Assembly (NCBI GenBank): GCA_030762935.1 | Contig: CM060900.1 | Span: 438,897,259 to 438,961,258, forward strand | Origin: Hymenopus coronatus | Taxonomy: Eukaryota > Arthropoda > Insecta > Mantodea > Hymenopodidae | Direction of reading: 5' to 3' | DNA length: 64,000 nucleotides | Shown: piece after piece, positions 10,943-22,693 of the stretch | How positions within the stretch are numbered: position 1 is the stretch's first letter | Layout: the number at the start of each line of letters is the position of its first letter | Notes under the pieces: model-generated | Told to the model about the DNA's origin: nothing | The model's database searches: none | The model's input: only the letters and a program-made list of their open reading frames with translations | Program-made: the position numbers and the translations under genes

Positions 10943-11535
10943 GGTCATCCAGAACGTGACAGATGACTTTGAATAAACAAATAATAACAAAATATATCAA
11001 CACGAAACTTTATTTACAAAGTTACAGTAGCTTACTCTATTTCTCAACGTAATCTGCATTCTGTCAAGACATTTATTGTCATGTGGTACCAGTACGTTTC
11101 TACCGTCAAAGAACTTATTCGTTTTTTGAATGCACAAAATGTTTGGCCAATCGAATTTTACAGGCAAATAACGCAAGTGTATAGTGATAATGCAATGAAC
11201 CAGTCTTCAGTGAGGAAATTGTGCATATATTACGAGTAATCAAGGCTGAACCTGTGTGTACGATAAAGACCAGAGTAGAAGTTCATCAATCGTTATGAAA
11301 AATTGAAAGCCAATGTTGATGAAAGAATTCAGAAAACCCGGTATTTCACTTTGGTCACCAAACATAACTTTTTGGGTGGAAAAAATGTTGCAACCGGTGA
11401 AAACCTCAACTTCTTGGCTCAGATATTTAGCGGTGGAAGAGTATAACATCTTTATTCATAAATAAAGTTTTGTGTTGATATGTTAGTTATTATTTAGTTC
11501 TGCAACAACGTTCGTTACGATCTGGATCACCCTGA
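10943..11535 (+). mobile_element. Mariner-derived MITE, copy 2
   Basis: Left end GTCATCCAGAACGTGACAGA, right end GATCTGGATCACCCTGAC. The inner TIR blocks pair (AACACGAAACTTTATTTACA left; AATAAAGTTTTGTGTTGATA right). The interior encodes HTH-like residues (NVWPIEFYRQITQVYSD) and a KTRYFTLVTKHNFLGGKN-like segment with frameshifts. Part of the right inner TIR is deleted relative to copy 4. Non-autonomous: no DDE domain. Confidence 0.85.
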
Positions 11536-11604
11536 CTGTTTGTTTCCGAGTAGTTCCCTCCACACCTTCCCACTGCTCGCTTCTACTGAGTCAAATCACC
11601 GGGT

Positions 11605-11815
11605 TAGCCCTCTTGGATTTTTTGGCCGTAAAAATCCTTAGCATAGCTTCCTTCGGAAGGAAAGTAAAGCCGTTGGTGCCTAAGAACCTTAAGCCTGATA
11701 AGAAGCTTCTGAGCAAAATTAAGCCGTCTTTCACGCCCAGTATAGAATGGGACGGTGAGGTCCACAGCACTTAAAGCGCGTCCATAAATAAAACTGCATT
11801 TCATTTTATTTCACT
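11605..11815 (+). mobile_element. SINE-3, 5'-truncated
   Basis: Body motifs GCTTCCTTCGGAAGG, GTAAAGCCGTTGGT, TCAAGCC-like and TTTCACGCCCAGTATAGAA match 44802-45062, ending CTGCATTTCATTTTATTTCA. The tRNA-like head is missing. Confidence 0.8.
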
Positions 11816-12079
11816 ACCAGTGGTCCCCTTTTTGTGAAGGAGATTTTGAAATTAGTCCCAAATGAGATGGAACCCATTGCAGTGTGACCTCCTTTCCAAA
11901 TGTAGTTTTCCCAGAACTAGTTTGATTTCGTGAATATATTATGTGATAGTAACTTGTTTCAGCTTAGATTGCTGAGACTGAATCTCAAAATATGACAAAA
12001 TAGCACTTAGGAAAGAGCGAGTATATTGCTTATATATTTCCACGATAGCATATTCTAATTGTTGTAATTGAGGCGTGGT

Positions 12080-12287
12080 GTTCTTCTTTATAGTGTTTAA
12101 CGCCCGCTTTTACTACTATGGCACCGCAGGCGATGATACATGGAACAAAGGTGCAGCACCGGTGGAATGCGACGTAGGGGGGGGGGGAAGCCGAGAAAAT
12201 CCGCTTGGTCTACCAGAAATTCCAGATGCGGTCGCTTGAGATCGTCTTAGTTCAGGGCGAGTGGGCTAACCACTGCCCGACCCTGGC
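12080..12287 (-). mobile_element. SINE-1b
   Basis: Minus strand. The tail AAAGCGGGCGTTAAACACTAT, the GCATTCCACCGGTG motif and the CATCTGGAATTTCTGGTAG body (diverged) are present, with the head near 12270 (AGTGGTTAGCCCACTCG). A nine-G run (12177-12187) interrupts the body. Well-worn copy. Confidence 0.75.
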
Positions 12288-12851
12288 GAAATATTTACAG
12301 TGTATAACAGTGCCAGTGTGACCTATCCTGAAACTATTTATCTGCAGTAAACTTGTATTTGTTTTCAGAATAGCACTGTGATCTTCTGAGTAGATGCTGA
12401 ACATGAATGCATCTCTCACTTTCCTATCCTCAGTTCCTCAGGATCTACAGATCCACAAATGGCATCCACTTTAGCTTTTTCTGTTTGTAGCTGCCTAATT
12501 GCATCTCTATTCCTTTTACTTTCTCTATACATAATTATTGCTGTAATTTGCCTACCACTTAGGACGTAGGTGTTATGGTGGGCAGAATGTAAGAAAGGTA
12601 TAAGTGAGGACCGTATCTTCGAGCCTGGTTATAGTTGCCAGGAAGTGGTTGAGAGTTTCGGCACTTAAGGGTATCCACAACTGAAATTTGGTCAACATTT
12701 TTAAAAAATTAAAACATTAGGTTTTATGCCAAAAAGCGAGCATTTAGCTTGAATTACATACTATAGTTTTGGCTCGAGCCTTTTAAAACTTTAACGAGCA
12801 ACCATTAAGTACCCAAGAGCAAACAGCCTTTACTTCCAATTTCTTACACCG
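12288..12851. other. Unassigned stretch
   Basis: No family recognised. A TTAAGGGTATCC at 12665 resembles a TTAA-element end but no partner was found. Confidence 0.35.
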
Positions 12852-15110
12852 AGGCGGCACCGTGGCTGAGTGGTTAGACCGCTCGCCTACCATCTAGCCG
12901 GCCGCGTTCGATTCCAAGCACCCGCATGTGGGATTTGTGGTGGGCCAAGCGGCGTCTGGGCGGGTTTTCACCGGGTTCTCCGGTTGCCCCGCCTCTCATT
13001 CCACCAATTACTTCATCATCACCTTTCCTATCATCCATTTCGCTTGCATTTCATGTCATCCACTTCCTCAGGCTCGTTTGGCTCCGGGCCAGATTCTCCA
13101 TTCTGTGGTTTCGTACCGTTGGCTCCCCGACAGGCTTCTGACCACTAGGCACCCGCTTGAAAATCCTAGAGGGGTGTCAGTCCTACATATCCACTTCCTC
13201 AGGCTCATGCCTGGCTCCGGGTCAGGTTCTCCATTCTGTGGTTCGTGCCGTTGGCTCCCCGACAGCCTTCTGACTCCTAGGCACCCGCTTGTAAATCCTA
13301 GAGGGGTGTCAGTCCTACATATCATCCACTTCCTCAGGCTCGTGTCTGGCTACGGGCCAGGTTCTCCATTCTGTGGTTTCGTGCCGTTGGCTCACCGACA
13401 GGCTTCTGACCCCTAGACACCCGCTTGTAAATCCTGGAGGAGTGTCAGTCCTACATATCATCCACTTCCTCACGCTCGTGTCTGGTTCCGTTCCAGCTTC
13501 TCCATTCTGTGGTTTCGTGCCGTTGGCTCCCCGACAGGCTTCTGACCCCTAGACACCCGCTTGTAAATCCTGGAGGGGTGTCAGTCCTACATATCATCCA
13601 GTTCCTCACGCTCTTGCCTGGCTACGGGCCAGGTTCTCCATTCTGTGGTTTCGTGCCGTTGGCTCCCCGACAGGCTTCTGACTCCTAGGACCCGCTTGTA
13701 AATCCTAGAGGGGTATCAGTCCTACATATCATCCACTTCCTCACGCGCGTGCCTGGTTCCGTTCCAGGTTCTCCATTCTGTGGTTTCGTGCCGTTGGCTC
13801 CCCGACAGGCTTCTGACCCCTAGACACCCGCATGTAAATCCTGGAGGGGTGTCAGTCCTACATATCATCCACTTCCTCACGCTCGTGCCTGGTTCCGTTC
13901 CAGGTTCTCCATTCTGTGGTTTCGTACCTTTGGCTCCCCGACAGGCTTCTGACCTCTAGACACCCGCTTGTAAATCCTGGAGGAGTGTCAGTCCTACATA
14001 TCATCCACTTCCTCACGCTCGTGTCTGGTTCCGTTCCAGGTTCTCCATTCTGTGGTTTCGTGCCGTTGGCTCCCCGACAGGCTTCTGACCCCTAGACACC
14101 CGCTTGTAAATCCTGGAGGGGTGTCAGTCCTACATATCATCCAGTTCCTCACGCTCGTGCCTGGCTACGGGCCAGGTTCTCCATTCTGTGGTTTCGTGCC
14201 GTTGGCTCCCCGACAGGCTTCTGACTCCTAGGACCCGCTTGTAAATCCTAGAGGGGTATCAGTCCTACATATCATCCACTTCCTCACGCGCGTGCCTGGT
14301 TCCGTTCCAGGTTCTCCATTCTGTGGTTTCGTGCCGTTGGCTCCCCGACAGGCTTCTGACCCCTAGACACCCGCATGTAAATCCTGGAGGGGTGTCAGTC
14401 CTACATTTCATCCACTTCCTCACGCTCGTGTCTGGTTCCGTTCCAAGTTCTCCATTCTGTGGTTTCGTGCCGTTGGCTCCCCGACAGCCTTCTGACTCCT
14501 AGGCACCCGCTTGTAAATCCTAGAGGGGTGTCAGTCCTACATATCATCCACTTCCTCAGGCTCGTACCTGGCTACGGGCCAGGTTCTCCATTCTGTGTTT
14601 TCGTGCCGTTGGCTCCCCGACAGGCTTCTGACTCCTAGACACCCGCTTGTAAATCATAGAGGGGTGTCAGTCCTACATATCATCCAGTTCCTCACGCTCG
14701 TGCCTGGCTACGGGTCAGGTTCTCCATTCTGTGGTTTCGTGCCGTTGGCTCCCCGACAGGCTTCTGACTCCTAGGACCCGCTTGTAAATCCTAGAGGGGT
14801 ATCAGTCCTACATCATCCACTTCCTCACGCGCGTGCCTGGTTCCGTTCCAGGTTCTCCATTCTGTGGTTTCGTGCCGTTGGCTCCCCGACAGGCTTCTGA
14901 CCCCTAGACACCCGCATGTAAATCCTGGAGGGGTGTCAGTCCTACATATCATCCACTTCCTCACGCTCGTGTCTGGTTCCGTTCCAGGTTCTCCATTCTG
15001 TGGCTTCGTGCAGTTGGCTTCCCGACAGGCTTCTGACTCCTAGGCACCCGCTTGAAAATCCTAGAGGGGTGTCAGTCCTATAATACAGGAAGGGTAAGCC
15101 GAATAAAAAC
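12852..15110 (+). mobile_element. SINE-1a with tandemly amplified tail
   Basis: Head at 12852 with A-box GTGGCTGAGTGG and B-box GTTCGATTCC. Body GTGGGATTTGTGGTGGGC, GGGTTTTCACCGGGTTCTCC and CATCACCTTTCCTATCATCC follows. The normal SINE-1a tail (compare 39540-39720) then appears about 15 times in a row before a single proper 3' end, ACAGGAAGGGTAAGCCG plus A-rich sequence. This is one SINE whose tail expanded in place, not separate insertions, since head and terminal end each occur once. Confidence 0.9.
13057..15080 (+). repeat. ~136-bp satellite (about 15 units) with 4-unit higher-order period
   Basis: Each unit runs from CATCCACTTCCTCACGCTC through TTCTCCATTCTGTGGTTTCG, CCGTTGGCTCCCCGACAGGC and GGGGTGTCAGTCCTACATAT. 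A variant with CTCACGCGCGTGCC recurs at 13740, 14282 and 14823, each just after a unit ending GGGGTATCAG and carrying CTAGGACCCGCTTG, so a block of four units (541-542 bp) was itself duplicated. Open frames through the array on both strands reflect the repeat and are not genes. Confidence 0.93.
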
Positions 15111-16769
15111 AAAGCTTTACACCGACTTTGAAGCTTCTTACACGTTTGCGCATTAAAAAAATGATCCACACGACATAGTTAGTAAGCATACATTCGGAGA
15201 GAAAAAATACTCACAAAACTGACCTTTGAACTTGGTTACTCTTTTAAATTGCTTAAGAAACTGGACAGGAGTACAAGTTGTTTCAAACATGTTGAAAGTT
15301 TTTAGAGCTTTCTGAAACAACCAGAAGAGTGAAAATATTTATATACGCCAGGTTTGTAAATTAACATTTAAATAATGTGAGAGCATATGCATTTTTTTCT
15401 TCAAAATAACGATTTATGAAACGCCCAAAATGCATGATTGTCACAATAAAATATCTTTAAAATTTCTTTACGAAAATATCTGCAGGAAATTTAAAGCACA
15501 GTCATTGTGATGGAGTCGTATGTGAAAATAGTTAGAAAGCGTTTGTATAAGAACTGCAAGTTTTAGAAATTTCACATATCTTAAGCTGACATGAAGGTCG
15601 TTGTGCTTCTCGAAGTCTCCAGGTGGAAGGGGTGAATCGAATAACACGGGAGGCAATCAGATCCGGGATCGTAGGCCAGCGGACAACGCACCAGAGACCA
15701 GATAGGAGAAAGTGTCAGAAGAAGAGAGAAAATCAGAGGGAAAGGAAGATATGGAAGGGAGAGAGAAAGCCAAATTTCCAAACATATATCAGACACACCT
15801 CCAGAGAGAGGAGGAGAGATGCCAAACAGTATTCAATACCTTTTGTACATACCTCAAACTTAACCCAACATTTGCATGAATTATGATGTAAAATATGCCG
15901 CTCTTCCTCTAATTTGCAACCCGGATTTTATATCTCTTTCACCGGCACCACAACTGAAGCGGCTTGAACAGTCATGATCGATAGTGCAATACGAAGTGGA
16001 CTGGCCATCCATTTAAAGCTGAACGTCGCGAATTTGGGTCCCAGCGACTGCAGTCAAATGTGCCTGTGGTAAAGGATGGGGAGGGCCCAAGTAAAACAGC
16101 CGGTGTGATGGTACGCTTGGATGCTGACGAGATTACATTTAACTGCAGTTGCATGGATTTTGCACTTTATTATTAAAAAAAATGTCACTACAGTTTTATT
16201 GCAAAAATATTTTTACAGTATAAAGCAGCTATAAATTGCCTAGTTTTATTGTTGAAGCAAAATTAGAAAGGAAGCCCATTAAAAATACCAAAACCTTGTT
16301 GCCAAATGGCAACACTATGCAATGTAGGGTTAAAGTGTCTAATTAATTTTGAATAGTTTCAATGAACATTCCAACATTTCGAAAACTCTACCTAATAGGC
16401 TGCTTTTAGGTGTATGATGCGAAACATCGTTACAAATAAGTACCAATTCTAGAGAAGCCAGACTCCAATTCCATTTTTTATAAGACACAACCACCCCTAC
16501 CGAAATTAGAACAGTTGGGCAACAGAAAGCACTTTAGCTAGAGATTTCCTGACCTCATAGTTACCTTAAAAGCGGAAAGACGAGATCGTCCTAATCGCTT
16601 GTTAAAACTACACCATCAAAGAAATTCCGAGAAATGATCTGTTCTGTATTAATTTCAGCTTTTAATCAGGACTTCAATCAAACCAAGGGAGTAATGTTGT
16701 TTATTTTGATTTCTTAATTCCAAAAAGTGGTTTACTAAAATAGTATAGTTTTGTTTAATTCATTCCCAT
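15111..16769. other. Unassigned stretch, partly purine-rich
   Basis: 15690-15830 is strikingly purine-rich (GAGAGAAAGCC, GAGAGAGGAGGAGAGA), giving open frames on both strands without motif support. The remainder is AT-rich with no recognised family. Confidence 0.4.
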
Positions 16770-17060
16770 CTCCTTTAAAGGAATTACATGTGAACAAAAG
16801 AAGTTTAGGTCAGAATTAAAAAGATACCTCATTACTCACACTGTCAATACAGAGGAGGATTTCATTCAATCAAAAATACTAGTAATAATTAATACAGTGT
16901 AGTAAATATAATGTACATGGATATTCTTAGAATGTATTCTGTACATATTGGTTTCTTAAAGTACATGTAAATGTAAATTGTGCAAAATTGACCCCTCAGA
17001 AAAATTCAGTACCAGAGCTAATCCTTGTAAATGTATTAATAATTATCAATAGTAACCAAT
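16770..17060 (+). mobile_element. LINE 3' end fragment (ORF2 C-terminus and UTR)
   Basis: A short frame encodes GITCEQKKFRSELKRYLITH followed by TVNTEEDFIQ and a stop near 16904. This resembles the KKFKxxLKKYLLSHxFYSVEEF end of insect non-LTR RT proteins. It is followed by AT-rich sequence with repeated TGTAAAT and AATGTA motifs of the kind seen in LINE 3' UTRs. No upstream RT core remains. Confidence 0.5.
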
Positions 17061-17600
17061 AGATGTATTTTCTGACTTGATCTATATCCTAGAGTTAAAC
17101 TATGTGTCTAACCTCAAAACAGGATTGCAATGTAACGTAACGAACAACATAGCACTTGTGGTGAAGGTACATGTTTATGTAAGCAGTCTGCCAGAACCTG
17201 AATCGTCAGGTACAGATGTCCCACAACCAGCTGCTGTAGCACGAGGCGATGCTAATGTTTTCAGAAGTGTTTGCTCAACATTAGATTTTTCGGACATTTC
17301 AAATCCTGAATCTTGTTTTGAAACCGTGTTATAACGTACATCCATCATCTAAAGGACCATGCTCATCAAGCCATCACTTATTTTAGCAAATTCTCCGATA
17401 TGTGTCTTAAGACACGATTTAGCGCTGTTCTTCAAACATGTGCCGCAGATCTCCTCTTTTCATCGATGACACTGGAAAAATTAAGATGACCATAGAATCG
17501 TGTAGGGGCCTGCGATAACTCAGTTTAGAAGCAGGAACAATCAGTTTAATTCGAAGACATTTGAACGAAAATTTGAAGTTGCATATATGTATATACACAT
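17061..17600. other. Unassigned stretch with one open frame
   Basis: An 85-codon frame at 17077-17334 includes an SLPEPESSGTDVPQPAAVAR segment. It has no family resemblance that I recognise and no conserved neighbour, so I do not call a gene. Confidence 0.35.
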
Positions 17601-17601
17601 A

Positions 17602-18368
17602 CAGGGTGATTCAAACTGTTTGGGGATGGATTCCTGACTCCGAAACAAGAAAATATGTTCATATAAACGCTTCGTTTTCGCGTTATCAATTTTTTAATGA
17701 AAGTCACCTTCAACGCCTTTCCGGGTGCAATCTAATGACTTCATTTATTTATGCATTCCTTCATAGAAGACTTTGACCCATTTTACCCTGCAGAGTTGGC
17801 CTTGTGTTGCCATAGCTACTTGTTAACATTTGTCATTTATCAGAAATACATTTCCCCAGGGACTTCATTCAGAGCAATCTCCCAGATATGGAGAAACATG
17901 TGGTTTATATATGCTGCTCTAGCATATTTTAGTCTCATTGTTCGAGATACACTGGCTGGTATCCAGCATGACAAATGGATAGGGAGAGGGGGACGAGTTC
18001 CGTGGCCTGCACGTTCCCCCGTCCTCAGTGCTTTGGATTTTTTTCTTTTGGGGGCACCTTAACCCATTGGTTTATGCAGCAGACATCCAGGATGAAGAAA
18101 CTATTAATCTACGAAATCAATCGACACCAACTGGGTGTACTTGCGTGTCTAGACGCAAGAGGAGGACATTTGGACCATTTTCTATAAGTGGCGTTTATGC
18201 GGAAGACCTCCTAACAGCTGACGTTAAAAATAGAGTGCAGTGTCACTTCAAAATGTTTTGACTAATAGCATCTTGAAGCTCAATAAATAGAAAACGAAGG
18301 GTTTTGGGACATGTGTTTATATGAACATTTTTCTTGTTTTGATGTAAGGAACCTGTCCCCAAACCTTG
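17602..18368 (+). mobile_element. Decayed mariner-like element with ~85-bp TIRs
   Basis: Flanked by TA on both sides. The left end begins CAGGGTGATTCAAACTGTTT. The right end, reversed, begins CAAGGTTTGGGGACAGGTTC and continues with AAACAAGAAAAATGTTCATA; the left has AAACAAGAAAATATGTTCAT in the same place. About 85 bp pair imperfectly, with a short deletion near the right tip. The interior holds the 3' part of a transposase gene only. Confidence 0.8.
17930..18200 (+). pseudogene. Tc1/mariner transposase C-terminal remnant
   Basis: Residues HDKWIGRGGRVPWPARSPVL then SALDFFLLG match the final catalytic region of insect mariner-like transposases (usually WPxRSPDLxPLDFFLWG). The catalytic strand is altered: Asp is replaced by Val in SPVL, though LDF keeps its Asp, and Trp of FLWG by Leu. 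The frame shifts at about 18053 to continue LNPLVYAADIQDEETINLRN and again before GGHLDHFL near 18180, the usual GGHFxHLL end. The N-terminal HTH and the first catalytic Asp are missing. Confidence 0.75.
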
Positions 18369-18388
18369 TAAAGGTATTTGTAAATCAA

Positions 18389-18390
<2 letters not shown>

Positions 18391-18429
<39 letters not shown>
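18391..18429. repeat. (TA)n microsatellite
   Basis: About 19 TA units just outside the right end of the mariner remnant. Confidence 0.97.
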
Positions 18430-18431
<2 letters not shown>

Positions 18432-18829
18432 TAGTTTATTTGGTATCATTTTGAGATTTTGGCGGCGGTGAGCTCTCAGAGAAGTTCCCAGCCATCTTCC
18501 ATCGCCTGCTCTTCGCATGTCTTTCTTCTTGCCCAAGATTTATGATAGTTGTGTTACAGAGGAGGGGGACGCATTTAACGCGTTTATCATATGAAAGGAA
18601 CAATTAGCTCACAGTATATGAGTAATATAACAATATCTGCTAAAGTTCCCCTGTGTTATCAATTAGAAGACAGAAGAATACGTATAAAGCGTTTGTTGCA
18701 GAAGAGAAAGTCGTGTGAATTCAACACTTCGAATTTAATATATTATCTCAGGAAACGCGTTATAAGTTCAGGGTAAAGGTATACAGCTTAATTGTATGTG
18801 AAGTTGTGTTGCATTATTTTTTTTCCATA

Positions 18830-19081
18830 GTCGGCTTACTGTCCCCATATTTAGGGCACAGGACACAAGCGGATGCCTAGGGGACAGGTTACAGCGGCAC
18901 GAAACCGCAGAATGGAGAACCTGGAATGAGTGATGAGCGTGATGAAGTGGATGATGGAAATGTGAGTGTGGAACGAATGGCGCGGGAAATCGGCGGACCC
19001 GGAGAAAAGTCCCCAGACGCCGCTTCATCCACCACAAATGCCAGATGCGGGCGTTTGGGATCGAACCCGGGCCGCCGTTAC
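18830..19081 (-). mobile_element. SINE-1a (head truncated)
   Basis: Minus strand: tail with GGGTCAG-like and CCTAGGCATCCGCTTGTG, ATTCTGCGGTTTCGTGCCGC, body CATCCACTTCATCACGCTCA, then CGGGTCCGCCGATTTCC, TGGATGAAGCGGCGTCTGGG and box B GGTTCGATCCC. It stops before the A box. One tail unit only, unlike the array at 13 kb. Confidence 0.85.
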
Positions 19082-19389
19082 ATCAGAACGCTTACTAATG
19101 GTAGCTACTCAGGAGCAGAACGGAAGTTGAGAGCGTGTTTGGATTTGCTCAAGCAGTCAAATGATTCAGAAAGCGTTGTCAACTTGCACGTTTCATCAAA
19201 CAGAAGTGGTATGCAAATACATAAACGTGGTTTCTTGCATAAGGAGCAAGCAATTCTGTACTAAACTGTGTATACTAGGAGATTTCGTAGCTTATGCTGG
19301 AACTGTTGACAGTTTAAACGTACATTTGCTGGCATATTTGGACATTACATGAAAAAAGGACTTATGAGCATAAAAACAAACCTTACAAA

Positions 19390-19905
19390 AGATTAGGCTT
19401 TTATCGAGATAAACATTAGCAGAAATGCTCATAATACTTAGTCCCTGTTAGTAGAAGCGAAATGAGAAGATAGAGTAGGCTAAAACAAAAGTCATTTATC
19501 AAAAACTGATCGCTGTGAAACAATTGATATTCAGTTCTCGTTGCATGATCAGGAATAAAACAAAAAAGATATAAAGCGATAAATGATTTCCCGATTGATA
19601 CAAGTTTAATAAGTTCAAAATTGAAACCAATAACAAAGAATATCTCGGAAACAATCAACTCTACAAAAATGTTCGTATAGGGCATAAATTGTATGTTTTA
19701 ACGAGATCCATGTCTTTTGTATGGTAAGTTTTTTTTTATCTCTTACGGCTTACCAGTTATACAAAATCATCCAGAATGAAGAGGTCTTCAAAGGCTATTC
19801 CCAGAAAATTCAAGATATGATTCCGTTTGGCATGAACATCTCCTAAATATATGTTCTAATCGAAATCGTCAGTTATATTTGAGAAGTTAAAATGTTCTAA
19901 AAATG
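19390..19905 (+). repeat. R1 dispersed repeat, partial
   Basis: Contains ATCGAGATAAACATTAGCAG, a TTATCTCTTACG block and CAAAGGCTATTCCCAGAAAA, then breaks off after ATTTGAGAAG. Its 3' half is absent. Confidence 0.75.
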
Positions 19906-20179
19906 CTGCATGTTTAGATGACATCTCTTAAGGCGTTTGGGTTCTCGGGACTGTACTGTGGTAACCTGAAAGCACCAGAAATGATCAACTAGTTTAATAA
20001 AGTTATTAATACCCCATAAGAAAGAAATATTGGCATACATTCTTAACGGGTAACCCTTTATTGCCCTCTAAGAATGAAATAACTAAGATGCGCCAATATA
20101 AATATATGTATACACCATATTTAGGTGATAAGGTTTGCTTAATATCTGACAAGTTTCACATAACTTAGTCATCCTTTAA

Positions 20180-21034
20180 TTAAAAACCCTGATGTGTTCC
20201 ATTCACATGACTTTCTCTAGATATGTTACAAATAATTGTTAATTATCTACTTCATGCTAATCAAGATAAACATTAGCAGAAACGGTCTTATTACTTAGTT
20301 CCTCATTAAGTTGAACGGAAATAAGGGAATACACTAGGCTGAACGGACAGTCAAATGTTTTAAAACGTGGTTGCTATGGGATTGAAATATGTTTCTTTGT
20401 ATGGCCAGAAATTTGACAAGCTCTTGTATGAGAAAAGTATAAGTATTTTAAAACCAAAACCATTACCAAGAAATATGTCGAAAACGATCAACTCCACGAA
20501 AAAAATATATAAAGCACATAAATTGTGTGTTTTAACGAGATCTACAATTTTTGTGCAGTAAGTTTTTGTTTAGCTCTTACGGTCTACCTACTTGTTATAC
20601 AAAATTCCAAAAAATTCATCCAGAATAAAGAGGTCTCCAGAGGCTATTCCCAAAGAGATTTAAGATGTACATTTTATTTGCCATGTAAATATCGTAAATA
20701 TAAGAGATTTTAATCAAAATCATTACAGCCATTTTTGAGAAAATACAAATTTTCGAAATTTTTTCCAGGTAAAGGGTGGTTGCCGTTTGGGGGATTTTTT
20801 TTGAAAATCTTCGCGTCGCATCCTTGGAAGATACTGAAATGAAGCATCGAGTTTGGTATTTAACGCACTTTCCGTTTTTGAGCTACACTGCCCAAGACAC
20901 ACACATACACGGACATTTTTTCGGATTGAGGGGGTCCCAGAACATGTATTTCCTATGAAACCTCGATATGGAAATTTTGGTTGCAATACAATACACTTTG
21001 TACATATTACGTGCAGAGAAAGTAGTCTGAAGTC
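20180..21034 (+). repeat. R1 dispersed repeat, near-complete copy
   Basis: Begins GATGTGTTCCATTCACATGA and CTTTCTCTA, carries all central blocks (ATCAAGATAAACATTAGCAG, CAGAGGCTATTCCCAAAGAG, TTGGAAGATACTGAAATGAA) and ends GTGCAGAGAAAGTAG. Directly follows the partial copy at 19390 in the same orientation. Confidence 0.8.
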
Positions 21035-21410
21035 CATGTGAATGTTAACATTGGTTTTTATTCAGATGCGAGAACTGCAGAAAGCATTTGAAGCAATATC
21101 CGTTAAAAATTAGACAGAATGTGTTAGGGATATAAAATAAAACATTTCCGTTAAATTTTGCAGTTAGCTCTTTTGTTTATGTACTATTTCTTGTGACGAT
21201 ATTGTATGTTGTGATATCAACAACAGAAATACTTTAGTGGCCCAAATCGTAATGTGTCACTCACTATGTTTGCTGCGTGTTTCTGGCCATATAAACGGTA
21301 TCCAGCTTTATCATTTTTGTTCACTTCAGTTGCCGTATAAAGGATTATGCCACATGACAGTTAATTTTGAAACGCATTTTCCAGCGACTCCATCTTTCTT
21401 CTTTCTTTTT
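21035..21410. other. Unassigned stretch
   Basis: No feature recognised between R1 and the reversed SINE-2. Confidence 0.3.
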
Positions 21411-21521
21411 GAGTTTTAACCTCCTTTAACGTGCTAGGTCAAACCGAACGGTGAATCCCTATTTTCGGATGAAACCTTATTCGGGCAACTCATCCTAACC
21501 GAGATTCGAACTCCGTACCTC
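21411..21521 (-). mobile_element. SINE-2 fragment
   Basis: Minus-strand match to 9049-9300: GAGTTCGAATCTCGGTTAGG (box B) then GAGTTGCCCGAATAAGGTTT, a region with GGTTTGACC-like sequence, GTTAAAGGAGGTTAAAAC and an A-rich end. The A box is missing. Confidence 0.7.
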
Positions 21522-22059
21522 TTAAATATTAATGCATTTCTTGTATTAAACGGTTTTCCCTAATGTAACTTTAAGGCGAAAATGTAATTTATTTCCAAGT
21601 AAAGCTAATTTAAACTGTTTTTCACATTGCAGTCTGTGTATATCGTGTTTAGAAAGTCCAACTCTAGGATGCAGACACTCTTGTATATTATATTTGCAAC
21701 ACTGCATTAATTATTACTATGAATGAAATGCTACTCTTTATAGAAAGTCTTCCTTAGGGTGAAAAATGCATGACATTTCTGCCTTGTAGATGACAATGAA
21801 ATGCATATCACTTTGGAAAAGAGTGCTTTGTTTCATCTGCTTTTCCCTACTGTATGTTTTAATTTCCCCGTCAGCTACCTACAGTAGGTAAAGGAAGAGT
21901 AATTGTGTTCCATCCAAAAACTGATTGTTTGGAGTTCGCTAGAAATATCGGTTTAGAGCGCCTCCAATAAACATCATAGAGAGAAGGTCGAGGTGAATGT
22001 CTCAAAACAGCAGAACTCAAAAACAAAATCTCTGACAAATATTAGACTTGTAAAGTTCG

Positions 22060-22420
22060 GCAAGGTGCGACACGAAAGTTTTCAAGAAATTCCTCCAAAC
22101 CAAATTATATTTACTTTCTCAAAAAGATTCCATTGAGTTTGATTAATACAACTCATATTTAAGCAACGCATATATTTCGTGAAGTCCTCTTCATTCTGAA
22201 CGAATTTTGTATAACTTTTCATAACTGGTAAGCGTTAACGCACAGGCAAAACGGTATGTACTAAACAACAAATAAGCAGCTGTTTAAGGGCCCATAAGGC
22301 TAATTTCCATATACAGGTATGCGGTGAATAAGTGGCAATAATTGGATACTTGGTAAAAAAAATGCATATAGCGCATAAGTGTATCTCATTTTGTGCATTT
22401 ACTAATAGCATTGTAATAAA
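22060..22420 (-). repeat. R1 dispersed repeat, degenerate copy
   Basis: Minus-strand order of R1 blocks: CACGAAAGTTTTCAAGAAAT, CTCCAAACCAAA, a TCATTCTGAACGAATTTTGT block and ACTGGTAAGCGTTAACG. Strongly diverged. Confidence 0.5.
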
Positions 22421-22693
22421 TGTAGCATACATTTCAGAGTCTAATATGTTTTGAATACATCTGAGCTATGTCTCTGCTGTGTTTACATACATCACACCGC
22501 CTATGGCATGTTCCACTTCAGGCTACCGCTGACGGTGGTGTCTTAATGTTGTTGTTGCCTAACGAATGTAGACCATTGAAGGGTTGCGGAGATCGAGCGC
22601 ATGGTACAGTCCGCCATGTAGTGTTATAAACCGTGGGCATTTATGTTGACTTCCATTTATGTTATTACTAATAGGCAAAAGTTTTCGGATTCA

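Noticed and set aside
12870..13416. Overlapping frames of 71-162 codons
   Set aside because: They lie in the SINE and its amplified tail; several frames and both strands are open through the same DNA.
15581..15886. Charged Arg/Lys/Glu-rich frame and its antisense partner
   Set aside because: Explained by a purine-rich tract open on both strands.
17077..17334. 85-codon frame with a Pro/Glu-rich segment
   Set aside because: No motif, no repeat partner and no transcription signal that I can see; length within chance expectation.
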